Shown here: in pieces, positions 23,394 through 34,774 of the stretch | Layout of the letters: each line of letters begins with the position of its first letter | How positions within the stretch are numbered: position 1 is the stretch's first letter | Origin: Albugo candida | Taxonomy: Eukaryota; Oomycota; Peronosporomycetes; Albuginales; Albuginaceae | Direction of reading: 5' to 3' | Length of the DNA: 64,000 nt | Assembly (NCBI GenBank): GCA_905220665.1 | Contig: CAJNAR010000170.1 | Span: 310,001 to 374,000, forward strand | Position numbers and translations under genes: made by a program | The notes under the pieces: generated by a model | What the model was told of the DNA's origin: nothing | Databases searched by the model: none | The model's input: the letters and a program-made list of their open reading frames with translations, nothing else

Positions 23394-24083
23394 TCAATTG
23401 TCGGCAACAATCCACGAGTCCAATGCGCGTGAATAATCTTGCACTTGATCCGCGGGGAACCACATTGCAATCTCATGTTTGGCAGACTCGGGACCATCTG
23501 ATCCATGAATCAAGTTACGTCCAGTGGAAATACAGTTATCTCCACGTAATGTTCCCGGTGCGGCTTGGTTTGGATTAGTGGCTCCAAGAATTTTACGACC
23601 AGTTGCAATCACATCCGTGCCCTCCCAAACCATGATCACGATAGGACCAGAAGTAAAGTAATTGACGAGACCTGGGAAAAATGGACGTGATGACAAGTCA
23701 GCATAGTGCTCACGCGCGCGTTGTTCGGACGCAGTCATGAATCGCATGGCGACCAATTTGTAGCCTTTTTTTTCGAAACGAGCAATAACTTCATGGATCA
23801 GACCACGCTGTACACCATCCGGTTTGATTGCGATAAATGTGCGTTCATGTTTGGTTCCTGGAATTCCCGTGTGTGGAACTTGTTCGGAGCTCTTGGAATG
23901 TGCTTCATTTGAAACATTCCATGCGATCGAGCCCGCCGTGATGGACGTCAATGCAAGACAAGTTGCGAAGCCGGTTACTTTAGTAAAAGAAACGCTTTGC
24001 GCTGCGGTGCAGTTTGTGCGCAATTGACGCGCGACGTTGTGTTTGAGGACACGTTGGCTGGAACGAAGGGATCGAGAGAGCAT
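23394..24083 (-). CDS. Nucleoside diphosphate kinase, probably mitochondrial
   Basis: One exon, 229 aa. It transfers phosphate from ATP to NDPs through a phospho-His. The kinase domain spans residues 80-228: [17 protein letters not shown], the VMVWEG and GATNP blocks, [11 protein letters not shown], and the active-site NLIHGSDG with its His. The first 30 residues are Arg/Ser-rich without acids, like a mitochondrial presequence. A hydrophobic segment follows at about residues 36-57 ([18 protein letters not shown]), so the enzyme may be membrane-anchored facing the intermembrane space or matrix (inference). The length fits organellar group I NDPKs with an N-terminal extension. Its 3' end converges with cereblon, 101 bp apart. 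Confidence 0.93.
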   Translation of the reverse strand: MLSRSLRSSQRVLKHNVARQLRTNCTAAQSVSFTKVTGFATCLALTSITAGSIAWNVSNEAHSKSSEQVPHTGIPGTKHERTFIAIKPDGVQRGLIHEVIARFEKKGYKLVAMRFMTASEQRAREHYADLSSRPFFPGLVNYFTSGPIVIMVWEGTDVIATGRKILGATNPNQAAPGTLRGDNCISTGRNLIHGSDGPESAKHEIAMWFPADQVQDYSRALDSWIVADN

Positions 24084-24198
24084 TTTGATTTGTGGCTTTA
24101 AGCGTATAAGTGATATGAAACCTAATACCTGTCACATATACTACCCTCCATTTTCTTATAAATCAACTACCAAGATTTCCGTGCAATTGCGCGCGCGG

Positions 24199-27148
24199 TC
24201 ACATTGTTTGCCGATCCGTTGTCGAGAGCGCGTTACACGCCGTAAGCACGCGCAATACTTCATCTGGGTCCTCGACATAATACTGCGCGCGACTCACTTT
24301 ATGTCCAACTGTCACAGTGTAGCTGTTACTTCCTTGAACCACATTGAACATATCTTCATCCGTGCGCTCGTCGCCGACCGATAGGATGAAATCAAAGGAC
24401 GACGGGGAAAAGTATGGCGACTCACATTCGTATTCCAAAATCCGACTCACCGCGCGTCCTTTATTGACACGCCAGGGCCGAATTGTCACATATTTTTTGA
24501 TACGGCACATAACCACTGCAACAGGTCGATCTCGAAGCATTTGGTCAAAGTGTAATTGCATGTTTTTCGCCTGCTTCAGCCCAAAAGCAGAATCCGCGTC
24601 GCGAAAGTGCCAGGTGCAGGAACAGTCTTTGATATCGAGCAGTGATCCCGGTGTGCGTTCGGTAAAATGCTCCAAAATCATTTCCACATCGTGCCGCCAC
24701 TCCAATTCCACATCGCTAAACATACACTGCCATGGCTGCGCTTCAGGTACCGAAAACTCTTCCTTGTGATTGAATGGAGCGAATGAACGAGTACTACTTC
24801 GATCCTCTTCATCCGAGGAATCCTGCGCGACTGTTCCACCGGCTGTTGTTGCTACCGATGCTACTGACATTGTGGAGGACGGCCGCGCGGGATCCGATGA
24901 AGGGGCTAAATGTCGGGCTTCAGAAATGTTAAACGAAGTCGGGGTTGCTCCATCTAATGGAGAGTCGGGTGAGTTATCCGCTTCATCAATTGGATCAGGA
25001 ATATTGTTGATGACAGGGCGTTGCATCCTGTCACTTGCTGGTACGGGTGAGAATCTTGCAGCTGGACGAAACCAAAATCCGTGTTCGGCCGCCAGTCCGA
25101 CGCGTGCAAGATGCCCATACCACTTTTCAAGCCAGTATTTCGTTCGACCACTGATGATGTATACTGAATTACGTGGGTCCGCCGACAATTCCTCCAGACA
25201 TGCCAATACAGCAGCACTTGGCTCTGCGAGCTCAGACATACTCTTGTAATCGTTCAAGGTACCATCATGATCCAACAGAAACAAACGTCGCTGGCTACGT
25301 TCATAATAGCCAAGTAGCTGTGCAGTATCCAGCTTCTCCAAACGATTGTAATCTTTCGCCATCGCTGCTGCTTGATTCAGCGCCGACATGATGCGTTGAG
25401 ACCACAATGTCGAAGTATAAGTGTTCACGTATCGCGATAATTGTTCGTGTCGAATCCGTTTGGTAGTCGGGTTCATTTTCAATGCGGTATCAATGCTGGC
25501 TGCCACTTGTTCGATATGCATTGGGTTGACCAGAAGAGCTCCTTGGAAGGAAGAAGCACATCTACGCGACACAAAATAAGCTGGAAATCACTAAAGTATA
25601 CCCCAAAATGGCTATCTTACCCGGCGAACTCGCTGTATACAAGCACTCCATGTCCAGTGTCTTTCTGTGAAGCGACAAATTCCATCGCCTGCAGATTGAT
25701 ACCTTCCTTGATGCTGCTAACGATCGCGACATCGGCCACGTTATATAAGGCGATTAGTTGTTCCAGTGGAATAGCCCGCTTGAAATATCGTATCGGGCAG
25801 TATTCAGCAGTTCCAAATTTCCCATTCACCTTCCCAACCAATTCATCGACTTGCCGACTCAAAATCTTGTATTGACATGAAGCGGTTCGACCGTAATCTC
25901 GAACAATTGCAAACAGCTGTACTTCACCGCGATATTCCGGATAATGTTGTAACAAGTAATCCATTGCTTCAAGCATTTCCAGAATTCCTTTGCAAAAGTC
26001 GAGTGTATGTACACCAACCAGAATTTTCATGTTCTTTTGCTTCTGCTTCTCCAACCGAGCGACTTGGTCTTTGATACTCGGCGTGATTGCATACTTTGGC
26101 GGATCAATGCCCATCGGACAGATTCCAAGCGACACCAATCGACCGTTATATTCCACTCGGCTCGGAGAAGATTCCAATCCAAGCATACGGGTGCAGGCGT
26201 TTAGGAAGTGACGAACATAGTCAAAGTGATTGAATACGACAAGATCCGCTCCAAGTACTCCTTGTAGCAGCGATTCTCTTGCTGAAAGCATTTGAAAGAA
26301 CTCCGATGACGGGAATGGGCAGTGGAGGTAGAATGCGCATGTAATTTCGGGAAAACGACGTCGTAAAAGTGCAGGAAGATGCATCAATTGGTAATCAGCG
26401 ACAAGAACCAAATCACCATCCTTGTATACTTCCGACACTACCTATACACCACAAATTGATTAAAGAGTCGGGAAAAAAGAAGATTGCACTACCTCAAGGA
26501 ATTTCTGATTGGCAAGACAGTAAGCTTCATATTTCTCATGGAAGTTCTCCAGCAGCCGGTTATCGGAGCGCTGGGAAAGCGAATGAAAAAGCGGCCATAA
26601 AGTCTCATTACAAAACTACATGTGAACGTATGATGTTATATCCTTTTTGAGAACATTGATTCTAGCATATTATAACAGCATACCTGATTATAAAATAGAT
26701 CCAATATATCATTGGATAAAAATACTGGATGACAATTAAACTCGGATTCCAATTTCCGTCGAACACCATCTTGACTCGACTCATCGACTACAGCACCCGG
26801 CCATGTGATCCATTCGACGGTATTGCGTTTTGCGAGGTAATCGATCGCACTTCTGAAACCCGTTTCTGATAAAATGTATTGCCACGCATCATCATCTTGC
26901 GTTTTCACCATCCGTAAGCACCGTCGCACCGAGCAAACAATAATCTTGTTTGTCTCGTGTGCCATAGGAACGGGGCCAGTATTCCGGGCACTTGCATTGT
27001 ACCGCTGTGAACTCTGACGCACTTCGGCCAATCTGCGATGTAGATCTTGCAATTGATCCAATAAGTTGCTTTCACCTGATGTCCCTGAATTGCTTCCTTT
27101 ACTCGCGCTACTTGCAACATTTTTATCAGCACCTTCCATTGTATGCAT
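24199..27148 (-). CDS. Trehalose-6-phosphate synthase/phosphatase fusion protein, synthase part atypical
   Basis: Four exons (27148-26684, 26615-26493, 26441-25621, 25561-24199; introns 68, 51 and 59 nt) give 923 aa. A GT20 (TPS) domain covers about residues 60-490: WITWPG, CHPVFL, QFCNETLWPLFHSL, ADYQLMHLP, EGINLQAMEFVA, FAGCASS. A HAD-type trehalose-6-phosphatase domain follows from about residue 560: LFLLDHDGTL (DxD), EHGFWFR, VGDERTDEDMF. Donor-site text departs from the family. GVHTLDFCKG stands where active enzymes have GVDRLDYxKG, so the Arg is Thr. KEGINL replaces RDGMNL. The usual SNRLP start is CSVRRCL. The phosphatase motifs look intact. Plant class II TPS proteins have the same two-domain layout with altered synthase sites. 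Whether this protein makes trehalose-6-P is open. The first ATG in frame is at 27148. It diverges from the TPR-like gene (186 bp). Confidence 0.93.
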
Positions 27149-27334
27149 GTCAAATAGCGCAGAAAAGATTGGGCGAGATCTTTTTATGTAAAAGTAGAAA
27201 AATACCTTCTCCAAGCGCTAAATAAGGTGAGCACACAATCTGCCACTTTTGTATTTCTAGAAGGCTTCGATATTTCCTATAGTATAGTACATAGTGTGAT
27301 GCCACATCATATCCTATAGTATAATCTGCTTGTC

Positions 27335-28436
27335 ATGGCAATGAAGCGTGCGCGTCCATCGAAAAATGCTAGCAAAGGCTCCGCACGAATGGCTGCAACT
27401 TCAATGAGTCAGAAAGAACAAAGTGTTGCAAAACGTCAAGAGGATAGGAAAAGGCTGCGTATACGTCAACTTGAGCGATCGTATGAGAAGCTTGAATACA
27501 GTTTGAAGCACACACCTCGGAACAAACGACTACCCGAGAAAAAGAAGCCACATGGACCGAAATTGCCTCATGAATGGAAATTGAAGGGTGCTGCGCGTAG
27601 TGCAGCTTTATTAGCACGAATTGAAGCTGGTGAACTCAATGAGTATGGGGAAGAACTGCCAAAACCCGAAGAAGTGTACGACTTATTTACAATGATGCAC
27701 GAAAAAGGCTGCTTTGCGACGAATGATGATACAAAGCAACTTCTTGTGTAAGGAATTATAAAAGCTCTTCGATGCATTCGAAATCTAACTCAAGATGATT
27801 TTCAGGGTGCTTCGAGATCTCGCTGGAGCTTGTTGGGATGCCCAGCTGACGAATCGTGCAATCCAATACTATCAGCAATATCTAGACTTGGATCCACAGG
27901 ACACATGTATGATCTCTGAAGACTATGTTTGTGCTCTGATAGATGAAGGTCGTGGTGTGGAAGCGCGTCAAGTCATCAAAACAAGAACAGAGCGAGTTGA
28001 AAATTCCGCAATTTTGGCCTACTGCCAAGTTTTACTCGAATATATATCATGGGAAGTGTTAGAAGAGGCCAATTCATGCGAAGAACATGTTCGTGAGGCT
28101 TTACAAAACGCGTTCAAATTGAATCCGTTCATCGCAGTATTTCTTGCGGCCCACGAAACATTTTTAGACGTTGTGGAATATGTCGAAGAAATTAGAAGAC
28201 CGACTAAAGCTGGTTCGATCGATGAATGCTTTGTATACGCGTCTAAAAATATTGGTGTGTGGATCGACACAGTTGGAGCCTGTGCCTGGATTGAGAAAGA
28301 ATTACTTGAGCTTCCCACGCCAATCGCCACCGAAAAGGATACGAGCGACGAAATGTATTTGGGCATGTACCAATCTGCAGTTGAAATGCACAAAGAGCGA
28401 GATGATTCTCTGACCGATGAATCAGTGAAAGCTTGA
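27335..28436 (+). CDS. TPR-like protein of unknown function
   Basis: Two exons (27335-27747, 27806-28436; 58-nt intron, donor GTAAGG) give 347 aa. The N-terminus is Lys/Arg-rich (residues 1-85), with KRARPSKNASKG and RKRLRIRQLERSYEKLE. Past the intron come helices of tetratricopeptide type (AIQYYQQYLDLDPQD, then ALIDEGRGVEARQVI). A block follows around KLNPFIAVFL and later a pattern ending VGACAWIEKEL. It resembles the C-terminal module NP-x-V-x-x-YL...TPGALxWL found after TPR units in plant and bacterial proteins. I do not recognise a specific function. The basic N-terminus suggests RNA or nuclear association (inference). Confidence 0.8.
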
Positions 28437-28617
28437 ATTGGACGAAAAGCATTCGGTGCGGTGCGCTCCATCATATGTCCTGCTTTACGCATAGATATCG
28501 CCTTGGAGCTATCTTCCAATCAAAGTAGCGCATTCTTGTATTAATAACCAATAATGTAAAAGCGTATTGAAAAAGAACTCGTCTGATTGGCTGGAAAAAA
28601 GTGAATGGAAGTAGTTC

Positions 28618-31600
28618 ATGCCAAACAATCAAGTTATGGCTGCTTACTATCGCTCTAGTAGTTCGCCTGTTTGGCGGAGTGTTTTACGCCCTATGCAACA
28701 TAACAACTACTCAACGCATGTACCAAGATGCTACCTCTATATCAACGCTGTTCGACCCGTGCAACACACACTATCAAGCAATCGAATGGATCGATCTCGA
28801 AATACCACGACATTAAGGAATTGTTTCGACAATAAACGCGAAAGTACTCACACACCAATGATGCAGCAGTATTTTTTACGAAAAAAGGAATATCCAGGTT
28901 TGGTTTTAGTCTAAAATGCAGCTCACATGTGCTTAATTGTTCCATTTCTTTTGGGATAGGATGCATGCTCCTCTTCCAAGTGGGTGATTTCTACGAATTT
29001 TTCGGTGAAGATGCACGCAAAGCCTCACAAGTATGTCACTAATACGTCAATAACTGAAAAAGCACTGAAAATGAGCAAATTACCGTGTAAAGCTTCTGCA
29101 TTTAGTCCTAACTAAGCGACAAAGTAGACAAGAACAGTGTCTCGAGATGTGCGGATTCCCTGTCAATTCATTGGATTCGTATTTGGAGAAGTTGGTCATG
29201 CATCATGGACTCAAAATCGCTATTTGTAATCAGATCAAACCGAAGACTGCAGTGATTCAAAATGAGAATAATCGGAGAGGAAAACAATCTTTCAGCAAAA
29301 TGGAGCCTTCGCTTATGGATCGGCGAATAGTGAGAGTTGTGACGCCGGGCTCACTAGTAGAGGAATCGATGCTCAAGCCAGAAGAAAACAATTATATCGC
29401 TGCACTGTATACACCTCTACAGCAAGAAAACCAGAATCAAACGTATGGCTTTGCTTGGGCTGATTTGTCCACGGGAGAATTTCGTTCGACAGTCACAACC
29501 GCTGACCAAGTGGCCAATTTGCTGACTCGATGTTCGCCTCGGGAGATTCTGATACCAATGCTCGACGACACATCTGATCCAAAACTTGACGCGATATTGC
29601 AAGACGCACTTGCCCCGTCTTGCATGATAACCTATCGCAGTATCTCGAGCTTTCATTCAGTAAAGTCGGAAGACAGACAGCTCCTTACGTCTATTGCAGC
29701 CCAGAAAGAGGTTGAGGCTTTCTCCGCTAATGCAATTGTCGACTATATTCAATTCGCATACAAACAAAACTCTGGAATTTCTGCTGGGCTTCAACTACTT
29801 CGTCACGTAGACAGTATGGATCACATGATCATTGATCACAGCGCGTGGAAATCTCTCGAGCTCAGCATATCTTTGTCGGGAGATAAATCCTCGAGTCTCT
29901 TCCATACGATCAATAAAACTGTTACGGCTGCAGGCTCTCGCTTATTAGCCTCCCATTTGGCGTCACCTCTTTTGAATATCGAGACAATCAGAGATCGTCA
30001 AGATACTGTGGAGTACTTTTGCTCTCAAGAACTCTTGATACTGAAGCCATTCCGAAAGCAGCTAGCAAATATCTTTGATCTCGAACGAAGTTTTCAGCGT
30101 GTTACAGTCCACATGGGAACACCGAAAGATCTCCGGAATATCGCCATTTCGGTACAAAAAGCAATGGGAATCACGAGTCTTATTCTGTCTTCACGACCTC
30201 CAGATACTAATTTTCCAAATCTACTGAAGCGTTATTGCAGAGTTGGTGATGCCACACGTGGAAACTCTGATCTTCTCGATCTTGTGGAGAAGATTCGGGC
30301 TGCTATCTACGACGACTCTGCTGAATCGATGGGACGAACGTATCTCAATCTAAAGCACAATTTTGTTCGCAGTGGATACTCAAAAGAATTGGACGAATGG
30401 CGTGCGATCGCAATGATTTCCACTCAGACGCAAAATGTATCTCCAAAGGATTCAAAGTGTTTGGATCGAACGAAACACTCTCTGCAACAAAAGTACCGAT
30501 CTCTGCTTTCTTCGAATCGAGCACGCGTCTTATACCAAACTGGAAGAGGATTCTTCATTGAGCTTCCCATTGACGAATACAATCGGCTGCTTCGAGAGCG
30601 CCAAGAGAACACAAACGAGCTTCATCATCCTTTAGATCTGCTAATTCTCCAACAATCCTTAAAGACGACGATGCGTTTTCGAACAGAGGAATTATCCAAA
30701 TTGAATGATGCGATTATTGAAGCGGAAGAGCGTGTGTACGACTTGGAATCCCAGATTTTCGACGAGTTGGTTGAGTGTGTGGTACAGCAGTCAAACTCAA
30801 TACGAAATATTGCTGAAACAATGGCGATACTGGACGTTCTCGGTTCCCATGCTCAGGTCGCGTTGGACGGACATTATACTCGACCTCTGATCGATAATAG
30901 CCGGGAAATACACATCGAGGGCGGCCGACATTGCGTGGTGGAAGCAGCTCATTGGCGAGGTCGTAACAATAATCTTTCACGCACTGTCTCGTCATCGTTA
31001 CCTCGTGCGTTCGTCCCAAATAGTCTCCATCTCCAGCCATCCACAGAGCCCCAAGACCATGCGATTGGGTCGTGCTGCTTTTTGACGGGACCAAACATGG
31101 GCGGAAAGTCTACATATCTCCGTCAAAATGCACAGATTGTGATCCTCGCTCAGATGGGAAGCTTTGTTCCCGCTCGATACGCACGAATCGGTCTTGTCGA
31201 TCAGCTGTTCTGTCGGGTTGGCTCGGCGGATGATCTTGCCAGTGATAAAAGCACATTCATGATCGAAATGGAGGAGACAGCGTCGATTTTGGGACACGCT
31301 ACTGTTCGATCTCTTGTCGTCATGGACGAAGTTGGTCGAGGGACTTCTGTGGAAGATGGAATTGCTATTGCCGGAGCGGTTTTGGAAACGTTGTGCTTGC
31401 AGCAGATACGAACTCTTTTTGCAACTCATTACACAGTCCTTCCGGAATTGCTATCGTACGCCAACACCAATGTCTCAGGAACGCTTCAGCTTTTTCGAAT
31501 GGAAGCTGTTGGATTGGATTACAAGGAGAAAGACCTTCAGCATCCATTAGCATTCACACATCGCGTCGTGCCGGGTCTTGCGTCCAAATCATACGGACTC

Positions 31601-31831
31601 AATACGGCGACATTGGCAGGTTGTCCGTCTCGTGTCGTCTTTCGAGCAAATGAGCTTCTAGAGCTGTACCGCAAGCGGTACAAGCAAGAGGCACTTCGAT
31701 GTGATGATAACGCGCCTAATACGTTGGACCAACTCGAAGCGATTCGAAATATTCTCAAAGCTCCGAGAAAGCGTTCCAACGGGAATGAAGAAGCGCTGTT
31801 GAGTCAGGTGGCCGCGTTACTACCAAGCTAG
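28618..31831 (+). CDS. MSH1: MutS-family mismatch-repair ATPase, MSH1/bacterial-MutS type
   Basis: Three exons (28618-28897, 28960-29030, 29093-31831; introns of 62 and 62 nt) give 1,029 aa. Domain I is retained: TPMMQQYFLRKKEYPG, then VGDFYEFFGEDA near residue 104, with the Phe-x-Glu that reads mismatches in MutS/MSH6. Connector, lever and clamp regions follow. The ATPase near residues 780-900 has Walker A GPNMGGKST, a DLASDKSTFMIEM block, Walker B VVMDEVGRGTS and TLFATHY. Domain order fits bacterial MutS and fungal/protist MSH1. The first 60 residues are Arg-rich and poor in acids, suggesting a mitochondrial presequence. There is no GIY-YIG nuclease as in plant MSH1. The second intron ends in AAAG. 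Role in organelle DNA repair is inferred. Confidence 0.93.
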
Positions 31832-31933
31832 AGCTGATACAATCAATTGGACGTTGCAGGCTGGTCACTTTGATTCACTTGATTATATGGAAACTACTCG
31901 GCATACATACATACGATACACGCAGCACGGAGT

Positions 31934-32773
31934 TTACATCTGCCAGCATCCGGTTCGCATCCCTAATGACGCAAGTGAAGGCAGCTGCATCCTCTTTTCC
32001 GATGCTCCTTGCTTGCAGTACGGAGCGTATCCTGGTCGAAGAGATAAAGCCTTGAGAAAATATGTGCTTTCCGTTCGATGAAATGGACTGTCCAAGACGC
32101 AAAATTTCCGTTGGAGGTGCCCCAGCGCCTCGTGTGGATACTGTTGTCGTCCGTACGGAATTTGAAGAGGCATCAAGTTATCGACAAACGGTCGACAGGA
32201 TGAATGTAATGCTGAGATCCCCGGTAGACATGCACCCGCTTTCGTCATCGGATTCACCAAAAAGTTGATTTGCAGTTTACCACGCGATTGAGCTTTAGCA
32301 GCTTCATGATCTTCAGCACTTTGTTCGAATGCGATGATTGGCATCACAACTGAGAAATTAGAGGCGACGGAATTAGGCGATGCCACAGCGGGACGTATGG
32401 AAGGTTTCGATACAATTGCCGCAGTGGACGCGGTCAGGTTTTCCTGATCGAGCAGCTTGTAATGGAGTTTGCATCGGCCTTTGACCTGAGTGAATTTGTT
32501 ACAATCCAAAACGATACATTTCCGTCCACCGCCATGTGCGATGCAAAATCCTTTGCTTTGTGCGAGCTTTGTGCATCCAGTACTTCGACATCGTCGCCCT
32601 CCTCCATGAGCGATGCAGAGTCCGCGTGTCTGTGCTAGCTTCCCACACGCTTCATGACGACATCGAGAGCCTCCACCATGAGCTTTACATAGTCCTTTCG
32701 ATTGAGCGAATTTCTCACAAGGCACTTTACAACATCGCGCGCGTGTCTTTTGCGAACGGGTTGCTGTCGTCAT
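31934..32773 (-). CDS. Cys/His 'HGGG' repeat protein, WRKY19-like, oomycete type
   Basis: 279 aa from the ATG at 32773. Residues 12-110 contain four tandem units of the pattern C-x(4,5)-C-x-K-x-[AT]-Q-x-[KR]-G-x-C-x2-H-(GGG), probably zinc-binding. Units of this kind occur in plant WRKY19 proteins and are abundant in oomycetes, where they are usually annotated as WRKY-like or hypothetical. The remaining 170 residues show no domain; two short LPSLASLGM/LGH-type hydrophobic runs are near the end. Nuclear regulation is a guess. Its 3' end converges with the MutS gene (102 bp). Additional upstream exons cannot be excluded. Confidence 0.78.
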   Translation of the reverse strand: MTTATRSQKTRARCCKVPCEKFAQSKGLCKAHGGGSRCRHEACGKLAQTRGLCIAHGGGRRCRSTGCTKLAQSKGFCIAHGGGRKCIVLDCNKFTQVKGRCKLHYKLLDQENLTASTAAIVSKPSIRPAVASPNSVASNFSVVMPIIAFEQSAEDHEAAKAQSRGKLQINFLVNPMTKAGACLPGISALHSSCRPFVDNLMPLQIPYGRQQYPHEALGHLQRKFCVLDSPFHRTESTYFLKALSLRPGYAPYCKQGASEKRMQLPSLASLGMRTGCWQM

Positions 32774-33122
32774 TGAATGCTGATGCCTTTGAATTCGTAA
32801 ATGAGGTTCACATTGCGCATCTCTGTGTACGCTGTGCGACTCGCTGCTATTTTGGGCATTGGTAATGGGAGAGAGACTTGTCAGGACCGAGTTGCTGCTT
32901 TATTACTATCCTGCAAGAAATCAAGCCAGACGATGGTGGACAGATGGCGGAGGTACTGGAGCTGCGCTAAGCACCAAAGTTTTATCGAGACAACACCAAG
33001 GTATAGGAATCGACTTTTGACGGGCTTTACGCTCGTCTCTTCCATTCGATGCTTGAGGGTGTGTAGACAATTGTCATGAATCACATCAACTCATCCAGGT
33101 TGTTGAGGCATTCGCTGAATGC

Positions 33123-34454
33123 TCAGCTATCACATTCAGACGAGAAGGAATCCCAATCCGAGCTAGAGTCTGAGAAATCGCCTCGTGGGATTTGAGGAAC
33201 ACGCGAGTGTGCAAAGTGAATACTGATGAGCTCGTTTTCGACTCGATTACAGTGACCGCATTTTCCATTGCTTTCAAGTAGGCCAAGTCCCCACCCATTG
33301 CATCCTGCGCACTGTTGACGCATTTTTGCTCGGGCTGCAATTGAATCAACTTGGAGGCGATGACAGTGCGCACAAAGCCCATTTTCATGTACTAAATGTA
33401 AGCCAACACCGCGACAGTGATCACAACGGTCGAGTTTGACTGATGTAATGCTTTGATACGCTAACGCGTTGGATGGCCAAGTGACTGACATTGGAAATGC
33501 TGCGATCGGCATGGCTGGATACATTCCGTATGGATGATAGATTGGAACGGGTGGTGGGAATGCATTCCACGTTGTCATCTTATGGTGAGGATAGGATGCA
33601 TTTGGTTGTGGCATTGATGCTGGTTGATCTGGAGATGTGTCGGTAGCGTTGATGTGCTGATGGCTATATGCTGGAGGTTCCTGATGTATTTCTCTCTTGT
33701 CTAAATTTCCAGTGGCACTTTCCGGCTTTACTCCGTTAGCAAGCGATACGAAGGCTTTCGACTGCCCATTTCTGTCTGATAAAGTGGGTCGCATTGTGAT
33801 TGCTTTTTCTTGGAAAGCCATTGTAGCAACACCAACTTCCGCTCTTCCTCTTGCAATATTTCTATCGACAGCTTCAGAAAGCAATAGAGCTCCCCGCTTG
33901 GGCGACTTTCTTCGATCCGGAAAAGATGTTTTTGTGGTTGTGCTTCCACTTGTCAAAGGGCTTGCAACCTCTTTCGTATCTGTCTCAATAGTGAGAGCTC
34001 GAGGATCTGTTTTAGCTCTCTCTTTTATATGCGTTGCTGACGCCATTTTGGGTTTCAGTACGCTTTCCATCCCACTTGTACCATTTCTCGTGTCCAATTG
34101 TGATGGTGGCAAAGTCTCTTTGACGATTCTGTTGCTTGAAGGACTCTTTTTCTGTATGTTTTCATTCACTTCCGCTAAGAACGCATCGGCTTCCAATTTC
34201 GCATTCGCTTGCTTTTGTAACCTCTTTCTTCGGTATCTCAGTCTTTCAGCAGCGGTCATAGTTGACATTTCATCCATTTCCTTCGGTGTGAAGTCATCGG
34301 AAGTGGATATTTGGCCCGTCACACTTTGAATCTTTGGAACGCTTTCCATAGCGTTATTTGGCTTCCAGGAAGCATTTAAAGATGCTTGGAGCTTCAGAAA
34401 CGTTTCGTTGACTTTCTTTTCGCATTTGGCACTACTACTTTTGTTTTCTTTCAT
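33123..34454 (-). CDS. Unknown protein with twin CxxC zinc modules near the C-terminus
   Basis: 443 aa in one exon, ATG at 34454. Residues 60-110 are charged and helix-forming (AAERLRYRRKRLQKQANAKL). A long Ser/Thr/Pro-rich disordered middle follows, then a Pro/Tyr/Met-rich stretch (PPPVPIYHPYGMYPAMP). Near residues 345-415 two similar modules occur: CDHCRGVG...NGLCAHC and CAGCNGWG...NGKCGHC. Each has four Cys in two CxxC pairs, resembling DnaJ-type zinc hairpins. The tail is acidic and Ser-rich. I do not recognise a family. The layout suggests a scaffolding or RNA/protein-binding role (inference). Confidence 0.75.
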   Translation of the reverse strand: MKENKSSSAKCEKKVNETFLKLQASLNASWKPNNAMESVPKIQSVTGQISTSDDFTPKEMDEMSTMTAAERLRYRRKRLQKQANAKLEADAFLAEVNENIQKKSPSSNRIVKETLPPSQLDTRNGTSGMESVLKPKMASATHIKERAKTDPRALTIETDTKEVASPLTSGSTTTKTSFPDRRKSPKRGALLLSEAVDRNIARGRAEVGVATMAFQEKAITMRPTLSDRNGQSKAFVSLANGVKPESATGNLDKREIHQEPPAYSHQHINATDTSPDQPASMPQPNASYPHHKMTTWNAFPPPVPIYHPYGMYPAMPIAAFPMSVTWPSNALAYQSITSVKLDRCDHCRGVGLHLVHENGLCAHCHRLQVDSIAARAKMRQQCAGCNGWGLGLLESNGKCGHCNRVENELISIHFAHSRVPQIPRGDFSDSSSDWDSFSSECDS

Positions 34455-34774
34455 TCCGATTTGAAAGTTATAATCGCTTCCGCTTACAGTGAGTTTATCG
34501 ACGCATTTCGATAGGAAATGGATAATTTATGTGCGTTTGTGTGTCACATCGGACATTCATCCAATCAGATGTATCTTCCAGTATATGCGTTTAGAGATGC
34601 AAAGTCCTCCATCCAGACGAGAATTGTAGCAGTCGTTACGCTAGCACAATGCTTAAATGTCAAATTGCTTTTCTGAAATATACCTTGCACCCGTTTCGGG
34701 GCGGAGCAGTGAAATCAGTAGAGTTGTCGTAGCATAGATTGCAGGTCATATATCATTTCTATACGCTTTGTGAG

